From a virus: 26,521 nt of DNA. Below, piece by piece: positions 4,963-12,111 of this stretch. Position 1 is the stretch's first letter. Every line of letters starts with the position of its first letter. The stretch spans positions 1 to 26,521 of IMG/VR virus record IMGVR_UViG_3300044712_000146; one strand, written 5' to 3'. Position numbers and translations under genes: made by a program. Under the pieces are notes generated by a model. That model had not been told where the DNA came from and did not search any database. It saw only the letters and a program-made list of their open reading frames with translations.

Positions 4963-7374
4963 ATGGGAATACTTGACAACTTTGCGGAGCGTGTAGCGAA
5001 ACAGATCGTGAAGGCTTCGCCTATCGCTACCCCGATCAGTAACGCCCAAATCCAACAGGCTCTCGGAGTAAACGCACAGGGCTACGGCAACAGCGTCGGC
5101 TTACCTCGTGACCCAAACATGGCCAATGTGCCATTCACCCCCGGTGTGCCTATCGTTCCCGGTGCGATCAACCCAGTACGCCCAGACGGTCGCCCAGATC
5201 CACGCCGTTACGAGTACCAAGTTGCTCAAAACATCAACATCACCGAAACTCGCCTAGTCCCATTCAAGACTTTGCGATCAGCCGCAGATCAGATCGACAT
5301 TCTCCGCCGTTGTATCGAAGTTTTGAAGCAAAAGATGGTGGCTCTCGACTGGGACATCGTTCTCGGCGAGGATGCTGTCGAAAAAGTGATGGCTGAAACT
5401 GGCGAAAAGTCAAACATCAAGGCGATGGCGATCGCTAAAGAGAAGTACACCGCCGAGATCAATAGGATGCGCCAGTTCTGGGAACAGCCAGATGTCGCCA
5501 ACGGTTTGCTATTCGCTGACTGGCTAAACATGGCTTTGGAGGAGATCCTCGTAATCGACGCTTGGGCTGTCTGGCCTCAAAAGACTGTCGGTGGAGATCT
5601 CCTCGGTTTACAGATCCTCGACGGCACCACTATCAAGCCTCTGATCGATGACCGTGGTATGCGCCCAGCCCCACCAAACCCAGCCTTCCAACAGATCCTT
5701 TACGGCTTCCCACGCTCAGAGTTCTCGGCACCTGTCGAAGGTGAAGATGCTGATGGTGAGTTCCTCGCAGACGAACTCGCTTACATGGTCAAAAACCGTC
5801 GAACCAATACTGTGTATGGTTTCAGCCCTACCGAGCGAGCCTTGACTCTCGCAGACATCTATTTGCGTCGTCAACAATGGCTACGAGCAGAATACACAGA
5901 CGGTGTTCTGCCTGAACTCATGTTTGAAACCGATGCCAACTTTGGTAACAACCCAGATTTGCTTCGTGCTTACGAAAATGTTTTGAATGACGACCTCGCA
6001 GGTCAAACTGAACAGCGTAAACGAGCAAGGATCTTGCCAGCCGGTATCAAGCCTGTACAGTTTGATGGCTATGGTGAAAAGTTCAAGGATGTTTTAGACG
6101 AATACCTAGTGAACTCGATCTGTGGTCACTTCGGTGTGCTACCTACCGAGATCGGCTTTGCCCCGAAGGGTGGCTTGGGTGGATCAGGCTTCCAAGATGG
6201 TCAGGCTGAATCCTCTGAAGTGATCGGTGTGCTACCGCTCGCTAACTGGGTCGGTCGTATGATCTCGAACCTGTCGTATGTTTTCGCAGGTATGCCTCGT
6301 GAACTTGAGTTCAAGTTCCAGCCTTCTAAGCGTAACGAGGGTGTTGGTTTGGCTCAGGAGCAGGACATCAAGCGCAAGAATGGTGGCTTGACTCTGAACG
6401 AACAGCGTAGCCGTGACGGTTTGCCTTTGATTGATGCTCCTGAAGCGGATCAGCCGATGATCGTTACTTCCGCAGGTGCGTTTTTCTTGACTGACGAAGG
6501 TTTGAAGCCTGTGGGCGGTGAGGAAGCATCCGCTCCAGAGCAGGAACCTACCGAGGGCGATAACGCTGAGGGTGAGCCTAAGCCTGAGCCTACGGTCGAG
6601 GAGATCCGTGAGGGTGAAGATGATTTTGAGAAGGGCGTTACCGCTGATCTTGAAAAGTATGACCCTGAACAGGCAAGAGATAGCAAAACAGGCAGGTGGA
6701 GTTATGGTGGGCTTGTAGGTTCACTCGCCGTTGACGCTCGTGCCAAGGCTATCGCCGCAGAGCCATCGATTACCGAAGCGATGAAGGGAGTCGCCGCTAA
6801 ACACGGTGGCGAACTAACTGGACTCGAATACCGTATCAAGAGCGAAAACTCGATCGCTCGCAAGATCGGATCCGATGCCAAGAACGATTATGGTGTCACC
6901 CAAAAGAGTGATCAGGCTGAATGGGAAGCGGCTGCTCGTGCTTCAGCCGCCAAAATGTCTGACACAGTTCGCTACACGATGCTTGCCTCTGAAAAGAACT
7001 ACGCAACTATGGCGAAGAATGTTGTCGCTGATCTGGAATCGCAGGGCTATCAGGCTAAAGTCAAGAACTACTGGCAAGAGGGATCCAACTATAAGGGCAT
7101 CAATGTGGCTCTCGTGGATCCACAGGGTATGCGCGTCGAGTTACAGTTCCACACCGCATCTAGTTTCAAGATGAAGGAAACTGTAAACCACCCGATCTAT
7201 GAGCGTTACCGTAAACTCGCCCCCGGTCAAAAGAGTAAGGTCGCTAGGGAACTAAACGCCCAGATGGTCAAGAACTGGGAAGGCGTGAGAACTCCTCCGT
7301 ACATCAAAACTTTCGGTGAGCCTAAGATCGGCAAGATGATAGACTTAGAAGTGGAGGAGGGGAACTATGAGTGA
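4963..7374 (+). CDS. Portal protein with C-terminal RelA/SpoT-like domain
   Basis: This protein has 803 residues; actinophage portals are usually about 450-550. Residues 1-500 match phage portals of the DUF935/SPP1-like kind: DILRRCIEVLKQKMVALDW, the VIDAWAVWP strand, YGFSPTERAL, and the C-terminal LTLNEQRSRDGLPLID turn. An acidic stretch then leads to a linker KYDPEQARDSKTGRW (residues 565-579). A separate domain follows with EYRIKSENSIARKI (622-635), DTVRYTM (667-673), GSNYKGINVAL and ELQFHT (726-731). These fit the RelA/SpoT nucleotidyltransferase pattern (R-x-K...SI-x-RK, D...R, Y-x-G-[IL]-[NH], E-[LVI]-Q-x-x-T). Twelve portal subunits would place these domains inside the capsid. Whether it makes alarmones or is a toxin is not shown. 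Confidence 0.85.
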   Translation: MGILDNFAERVAKQIVKASPIATPISNAQIQQALGVNAQGYGNSVGLPRDPNMANVPFTPGVPIVPGAINPVRPDGRPDPRRYEYQVAQNINITETRLVPFKTLRSAADQIDILRRCIEVLKQKMVALDWDIVLGEDAVEKVMAETGEKSNIKAMAIAKEKYTAEINRMRQFWEQPDVANGLLFADWLNMALEEILVIDAWAVWPQKTVGGDLLGLQILDGTTIKPLIDDRGMRPAPPNPAFQQILYGFPRSEFSAPVEGEDADGEFLADELAYMVKNRRTNTVYGFSPTERALTLADIYLRRQQWLRAEYTDGVLPELMFETDANFGNNPDLLRAYENVLNDDLAGQTEQRKRARILPAGIKPVQFDGYGEKFKDVLDEYLVNSICGHFGVLPTEIGFAPKGGLGGSGFQDGQAESSEVIGVLPLANWVGRMISNLSYVFAGMPRELEFKFQPSKRNEGVGLAQEQDIKRKNGGLTLNEQRSRDGLPLIDAPEADQPMIVTSAGAFFLTDEGLKPVGGEEASAPEQEPTEGDNAEGEPKPEPTVEEIREGEDDFEKGVTADLEKYDPEQARDSKTGRWSYGGLVGSLAVDARAKAIAAEPSITEAMKGVAAKHGGELTGLEYRIKSENSIARKIGSDAKNDYGVTQKSDQAEWEAAARASAAKMSDTVRYTMLASEKNYATMAKNVVADLESQGYQAKVKNYWQEGSNYKGINVALVDPQGMRVELQFHTASSFKMKETVNHPIYERYRKLAPGQKSKVARELNAQMVKNWEGVRTPPYIKTFGEPKIGKMIDLEVEEGNYE

Positions 7375-7777
7375 GCGTTGGTGGGTGCTTGAGGATGACC
7401 TCGGGCTAGTACAGCGAGTATTCAAAGGCGAGTTCAACGATGACGATTTGATCCTCGATGAACAGGTTTGGAACCCGATCCAAAATGTTTGGGTGCCGAC
7501 CACTTCGATCTCTAAGTGGATGTTTGTCGGTCACGATGATCTCCGTGAGGTGACTCGTGAGGAAGCAGTCCGTAGCCTTCCAGCGAAGGCGCTCGCCGTA
7601 GAGAAGGCTTTGGATCGTGACGAGATCAAGACTTTCCTCAAGTTTGTAGCAAAAAACCCTAAGCGTCAGTTCGAGTTCACCGCTGTGCCTGAGATCATCG
7701 GGGAAGTGTTGAACAAGTTTGTGGGCGCAGGTGACTACGACAGCGCCAGAAGGTACGCCGAACGGTATCTGTCGTGA
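7367..7777 (+). CDS. 136-residue protein of unknown function between portal and MuF genes
   Basis: The start overlaps the portal gene by 8 nt (ATGAGTGA) and the end overlaps the MuF gene by 4 nt (GTGA), so it is translationally tied to both. The N-terminal half is acidic and Trp-rich (RWWVLEDDLG, EFNDDDLILDEQVWN, SKWMFVG) and looks beta-structured. The C-terminal half is helical (EEAVRSLPAKALAVEKALDRDEIKTFLKF, DYDSARRYAERYLS). I do not recognise a family. Because it lies between two genes with effector-like domains, an immunity, antitoxin or assembly-chaperone role is possible, but nothing in the sequence proves it. Confidence 0.7.
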   Translation: MSERWWVLEDDLGLVQRVFKGEFNDDDLILDEQVWNPIQNVWVPTTSISKWMFVGHDDLREVTREEAVRSLPAKALAVEKALDRDEIKTFLKFVAKNPKRQFEFTAVPEIIGEVLNKFVGAGDYDSARRYAERYLS

Positions 7778-9885
7778 GTTTCTGGGAGCAAGTCGATGGC
7801 GCACTCCTACGCCAGTCGGTGCGCTTATCTAAATCAGTTCGTCAAGCCCTAATCGGGTCGTTGGATCCTAAAAAGATCGCTCGGATGTGGTTTGAGGCGT
7901 ATGCCCCTAAGACCCCGATGACTAAGATCGAGGCTCGGATCTGGGCGAAGATGAACATCACCCTAAACGATCGGGCTTTGTTCGCTATCTTGGGTGACTT
8001 GTATGCGACTGGTTATGTGTTTGGTAAAGATGTCGCTGGATCCGCTTACGCTCACGCTGTCGCTAACAAGGCGATCACCGAGGAGGAGATCAATCAGTTA
8101 TTGGCGATCGACTGGTCGAAGTGGGAGGCTGGAAACCACCCAGCGGAAGCGTTGGCTAGACCAAAGGGCGCACTCAAAAAACTTTTGGATAAGCGTGGCT
8201 TAGATCTCGAGGGTTTGAACAACACCACCTTGGATCGTATTGGCACCCAGTTGGCTAACGCTCTCAAAAAGGGATCCACGATTGAGATGCTGGCGGATCT
8301 GATCTCTAATGTTGTATCGGATCCAGAACGAGCGTTGACTATCGCCAACACTTCGATGGCTTCGGCTATGTCTGTCGCTACTCTTGAAACCTATAAAGAG
8401 TTTGGTTTGGAGAAGATGCGTTGGCTGGCGTTGGAGCCTTGCCAGATTTGTCAGGGTAACGCTTCGGCTGGCCCTGTCACGCCGGGGCAGGCGTTTCCTT
8501 CGGGCAATACCGAACCGCCAGCGCACCCTAACTGTCGCTGTGCGCTCGCCCCTGTGATTGATTTGAACCCTGCGATCCCTGAGATTACCTTGGCTACGGA
8601 TCCAGATCTAACCAAGTTTGATCCAAACCAGCCACGAGATGATCGAGGCAGGTTCAGTTCTAACGGTGGATCGGCTGGCATCGCAGACACGAGCGCAACC
8701 ACCACGCCAAACACCGATTACCGTATGCGCCACCAAGCACCTACCCGAGCGAATGATTTTGGCTCTCCAGCGTATGACATCGAGGAGATGATGCCAGACT
8801 TCTACGAGCATCCAGAATGGTATCGCTCAGGTGACTCACAATGGGATAAAGAGAGTGTCGCCGTGATCCAACGGATCAAGGGCAACCCAGATGCTCCTGT
8901 CACTTTGTATCGTGCGGTTCCCAAGGATGTGACTGAGATCAATCAGGGCGACTGGGTTACGCTCTCGCCAGCCTATGCTCGTGATCACAATAGTCAAAAC
9001 CTTGACGGTAAAGGTCATGTTATTAGCATCGAGGCTCGGGCTAGAGATTTGTGGTTTGATGGCAACTCGATCAATGAGTTTGGTTACGATCCAGATCCAG
9101 AAGCACCGATCGAGAAGTTCAATTCCTCACAGCCTCGTGACACTAAGGGTCGCTGGACTTCGAGCGGTATTGCTGGCTGGGAGAAGGCACAGCCAGATCC
9201 GCAGGAGCGTGGAGATCTGATCAGCAAGGCGCAGACTCGCTGGCAGACCACTTGTGCCGAGCGTGGACTTCAAGCAACTCCAGAGGAGATGGAGCGTATC
9301 TCTCAAGATGTGGGAGCCAAATACGATCGCCAGTTTGAGAAGTATGACGCTTACCGCCAAGGCAACCTGTATTTGGAAGTGGATCGCTCCCTCCCAGAAG
9401 GCACCGCCGAGGAATACGCTAAAAACATCGCTGATCTAAAAGAGAAGTTCCCTCTAAACACCGATCGCAGGGTCGCCGTGGTCGTGACTTCGGATCAGTT
9501 GGAATACAAGTCAACGGTAAACGGCTACACCGCTTCGGATGCGGAGGGAACTGTAATTGCTCTCAGCGTCACTAACATGAAGCAAAACCTCCGCATGGAT
9601 CTACGCACTAACCCGATGCCAGCCCGAAACGGACAGTATTACGAGGAGTTCACGCTCGCACACGAGTGGGGACACGCCTACGACATCGTGTCTAAAAACG
9701 CTTGGGGCAACATCGCTCTAAGTAGTTTCATCAATAACAACAACCTCGGAGAGTTTGTGAGCGATTACGGCAACACAAGTACTTTGGAGCAGTATGCCGA
9801 GGTGTTTGCGCAATCGTATATCGAGTCAAAGTATCCAGACGCTCCGAAGTCACCGATCACTCCTAGAGTACAAGGGCAGTTCTAA
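7774..9885 (+). CDS. MuF-type head protein fused to ADP-ribosyltransferase-like and HExxH metallopeptidase-like domains
   Basis: This 703-residue protein starts at GTG 7774, coupled to the previous stop by GTGA. Residues about 1-265 are a MuF head morphogenesis domain, ending with the C223-x2-C226 ... H251-P-N-C254-R-C256 signature. Linker 1 (KFDPNQPRDDRGRFSS, from 281) precedes a domain with YRAVP (R380), GDWVTLSPAYA (392-402) and NSINEFGYD (E435), resembling the R-S-E pattern of ADP-ribosyltransferases. Linker 2 (KFNSSQPRDTKGRWTSSG, from 448) precedes a domain with HEWGH (630-634) and LEQYAEVFAQ (E672 or E676 as third ligand), a zinc metallopeptidase pattern. MuF proteins are minor capsid components beside the portal, and C-terminal toxin domains on them are known in temperate phages. 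Carrying two at once is unusual. Confidence 0.85.
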   Translation: MSFWEQVDGALLRQSVRLSKSVRQALIGSLDPKKIARMWFEAYAPKTPMTKIEARIWAKMNITLNDRALFAILGDLYATGYVFGKDVAGSAYAHAVANKAITEEEINQLLAIDWSKWEAGNHPAEALARPKGALKKLLDKRGLDLEGLNNTTLDRIGTQLANALKKGSTIEMLADLISNVVSDPERALTIANTSMASAMSVATLETYKEFGLEKMRWLALEPCQICQGNASAGPVTPGQAFPSGNTEPPAHPNCRCALAPVIDLNPAIPEITLATDPDLTKFDPNQPRDDRGRFSSNGGSAGIADTSATTTPNTDYRMRHQAPTRANDFGSPAYDIEEMMPDFYEHPEWYRSGDSQWDKESVAVIQRIKGNPDAPVTLYRAVPKDVTEINQGDWVTLSPAYARDHNSQNLDGKGHVISIEARARDLWFDGNSINEFGYDPDPEAPIEKFNSSQPRDTKGRWTSSGIAGWEKAQPDPQERGDLISKAQTRWQTTCAERGLQATPEEMERISQDVGAKYDRQFEKYDAYRQGNLYLEVDRSLPEGTAEEYAKNIADLKEKFPLNTDRRVAVVVTSDQLEYKSTVNGYTASDAEGTVIALSVTNMKQNLRMDLRTNPMPARNGQYYEEFTLAHEWGHAYDIVSKNAWGNIALSSFINNNNLGEFVSDYGNTSTLEQYAEVFAQSYIESKYPDAPKSPITPRVQGQF

Positions 9886-10019
9886 TGCTAATCAATGAAA
9901 AAATGTCTGCCAAGGATCTCGCTAACCTGTCAGACGAAGTTGTGTTCCAAGGGTTCCAGATGGGGATCCCTGTTTTAGTTGACGAATACTTGCGACGACT
10001 GTTTCCTAATAAACGCTAG
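9885..10019 (+). CDS. 44-residue protein of unknown function
   Basis: The start is coupled to the MuF gene stop by TAATG. The product (MLINEKMSAKDLANLSDEVV...) is predicted mostly helical, with an amphipathic N-terminal half, an FQGFQMGIPVLVDEYLRRLF segment and no cysteines. Codon use and GATC content fit the neighbours. It ends immediately before the intergenic region that precedes the head genes. Possible roles include an antitoxin- or chaperone-like partner for the large protein upstream, but this is only positional. Confidence 0.5.
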   Translation: MLINEKMSAKDLANLSDEVVFQGFQMGIPVLVDEYLRRLFPNKR

Positions 10020-10074
10020 AACACGAGTTTTGGGATTCACGCCGTTAGTATGTTATTGACCTATCAATTAGGAG
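10020..10074 (+). promoter_or_regulatory. Intergenic region with possible promoter or operator and ribosome-binding site for head genes
   Basis: The 62-nt gap holds AACACGAGTT (10020-10029), one base different from AACACAAGTT in both direct repeats at 551-560 and 1403-1412. It also holds a TANNNT hexamer TAGTAT (10046-10051), a small palindrome ATTGA-CCTA-TCAAT (10055-10068) and a strong ribosome-binding site AGGAG (10070-10074) before ATG 10082. A shared regulatory motif is suggested but three copies are too few to establish it. Confidence 0.35.
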
Positions 10075-10081
10075 AACTCTG

Positions 10082-10360
10082 ATGGCAGTAGATCACTACA
10101 CTCAGATAGTCGGCACAACTGCGACACGGATCGTGAAAGCGCCAGCCGGTGTCGGAGTGACTACCGCCTACATCACAAACCACGACAACGCCGCACTCTA
10201 CATAGGCGACAGTTCAGTTACCATCAATGACGGCAACTGGGGTTTTACTATTGTCAAAGACGGCAACTATGCCTTCGATCTAGCATCTAATGACGAGATT
10301 TGGGCTGTGAGCGCTACTAGCGCCAATGTCACCGTACTAATGATCAGTAGGCAACTATGA
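10082..10360 (+). CDS. Small beta-rich virion protein, probable head decoration or accessory protein
   Basis: This 92-residue protein has no cysteine and a repeated strand pattern: TRIVKAPAGVGVTTAYITNHD, ALYIGDSSVT, YAFDLASNDEIWAVSATS, NVTVLMISRQL. Proteins of this appearance are frequent beside capsid genes in actinophages and look like single beta-sandwich domains. The strong AGGAG site ahead of it suggests high expression, and it overlaps the protease gene by ATGA. Function is inferred from position; it could be a decoration, fibre-base or unknown structural protein. Confidence 0.55.
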   Translation: MAVDHYTQIVGTTATRIVKAPAGVGVTTAYITNHDNAALYIGDSSVTINDGNWGFTIVKDGNYAFDLASNDEIWAVSATSANVTVLMISRQL

Positions 10361-12111
10361 GTGAAGGTTTCGTTCCTCCTCAAGGTGTTCGCAATAACGC
10401 CAAGCGAGGCTTAGAGTTACGAGCCAAACACAACCGAGGTGGCACAGCCGTCGGCGTAGCCCGAGCCAGAGATCTCTCTAACGGTAAATCGATCCCTATC
10501 GCCACGATCCGCAGGATGGTTTCGTATTTTGCTAGGCACGAAGTGGATAAAAAAGGCGAAGGCTGGGGAGTTGACTCCGCTGGCTATATTGCGTGGCTAT
10601 TGTGGGGCGGTGACGCAGGTAGGGGATGGGCCAATAGGATTAGTAGAGAGTTCGACAAAAAGGAAAAGGCAACTATGACTGATTTCGCAACTTCGTACGC
10701 TCGGATCATCAAGGCTGAGAAGCAAGCCGATGGAACCCTAAAGGTTTACGGCAAAGCAACCGATGACTCGATCGACATCGATAAGCAAATCTGCGACCCA
10801 GCATGGCTGAAGCGAGCGATGCCAGACTGGTTTACCTCTGGCGGTAACATCCGTGAACAGCACTCAAACATCGCCGCAGGTGTCGCAACCGATTACGAGG
10901 AGAAGGAAGATGGTCACTACATTACCGCTCTCGTTGTCGATCCGACCTCGGTAAAAAAGGTTGAAACAGGTGTTCTCAAGGGCTTTTCGATCGGTATTCG
11001 TGGCCCTCGTGTGATCCGTGACACCAAAGCCGCAGGTGGTCGTATCGTTGACGGTCAGATCGTAGAAGTTTCGATCGTTGACCGCCCAGCGAACCCTAAC
11101 GCAAAACTCACTATTGCCAAGGCTGTTGACGGAGGCGATCTAGTCGCCGTCAAACAGATTGACATCCCCTCCCCAGCGGATCTATTCAAAAAGGATCCAA
11201 CTCGGGGATCTAACAAATCCGCCGAATCAGAGGAGAACCCGATGGCAGATGAAACTCCAGAAGTAACTGAGGAAGTAACTGAAGTTACCGAAACTCACCC
11301 AGATCCAGAGGAAACCTTCCACGAGGAAGTTCCAGCGGATCAGCCAGCACTTGATGACGCTGACGCTCTAATCGAAACCGCTAAGTCATTCTTGGCTGAG
11401 ATCAAAAAGTTTGATCAGACCGCCTATGACGAGGCTCGCACCTCGCTGGGTCGCCTGATCCAGATCGAGGCTGACGAGATGGTGGAGATGGGTCACGATG
11501 AACTGAACTCTCTCACCCACTTGGTTGAATCCCTCCGTCACCTTGCCTACTGGTTTGAAGGCGAGGAAGCCGAGGGTGAAGTCGCTGAGGAAACTGGCGA
11601 GATGGAAGTTGACTCAATCGAACTAGCCGCAGAAGCCGATGAAGATGGCGAGATGTGCGAGAAGTGTTCAGAGTCGATGAAGATGTGTAAGTGTAACAAG
11701 TCAGCCGATGCCGACTCCGACGAGGATGACGCAGACGCTCCAGTCGAGAAGGCTGTCAATATCACCTTCAATGACTCAGAGATTTCAGCGCTAGTTGAAA
11801 AAGCCGTATCAAGTGCCAAGGAAACCATCGAGGCAGAGATCACCATTCTGAAGTCCTCTCTCGCAGAGGCAGAGCAGAAGGCGGTAGCCCTCGAACTTGA
11901 ACTTGAAACGGTAAAAAAGTCTGCGGTAGTAGGCGGCCCTAAGCGAGCCGTTCTCACTAGCCCAGACAAAGCAATAGATGAACTGCTCCAGAAGGCCGCA
12001 AGTTACCGAGCCTTTGCCAAGTCCACCGATGACCCACTACTCAAAAAGGGTTACAAGGAACTGGCTGAGGATCTCGAAGCCAAGGCCGCTATCCGAAAGG
12101 AAAACCGCTAA
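10357..12111 (+). CDS. Prohead serine protease fused to scaffold (XkdF-like)
   Basis: This 584-residue protein has three parts. Residues 1-105 form a domain with FVPPQGVRNNAKRGLELR, RMVSYFARHE and AGYIAWLLWGGDAGRGWA, often seen at the front of phage proteases and related proteins. Residues about 110-265 are an XkdF/HK97-like prohead protease, with candidate catalytic His in IREQHS, Ser in LKGFSIGIRG, and the strand VEVSIVDRPANPNA. The rest is a long acidic, helical scaffold ending in a coiled coil (SALVEKAVSSAKETI through ALELELETVKK). Within it lies a cysteine cluster C-x2-C-x6-C-x-C (CEKCSESMKMCKC), an unusual possible metal site. It would shape the prohead and then be cleaved out. Its end overlaps the capsid gene by TAATG. 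Confidence 0.85.
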   Translation: MSEGFVPPQGVRNNAKRGLELRAKHNRGGTAVGVARARDLSNGKSIPIATIRRMVSYFARHEVDKKGEGWGVDSAGYIAWLLWGGDAGRGWANRISREFDKKEKATMTDFATSYARIIKAEKQADGTLKVYGKATDDSIDIDKQICDPAWLKRAMPDWFTSGGNIREQHSNIAAGVATDYEEKEDGHYITALVVDPTSVKKVETGVLKGFSIGIRGPRVIRDTKAAGGRIVDGQIVEVSIVDRPANPNAKLTIAKAVDGGDLVAVKQIDIPSPADLFKKDPTRGSNKSAESEENPMADETPEVTEEVTEVTETHPDPEETFHEEVPADQPALDDADALIETAKSFLAEIKKFDQTAYDEARTSLGRLIQIEADEMVEMGHDELNSLTHLVESLRHLAYWFEGEEAEGEVAEETGEMEVDSIELAAEADEDGEMCEKCSESMKMCKCNKSADADSDEDDADAPVEKAVNITFNDSEISALVEKAVSSAKETIEAEITILKSSLAEAEQKAVALELELETVKKSAVVGGPKRAVLTSPDKAIDELLQKAASYRAFAKSTDDPLLKKGYKELAEDLEAKAAIRKENR

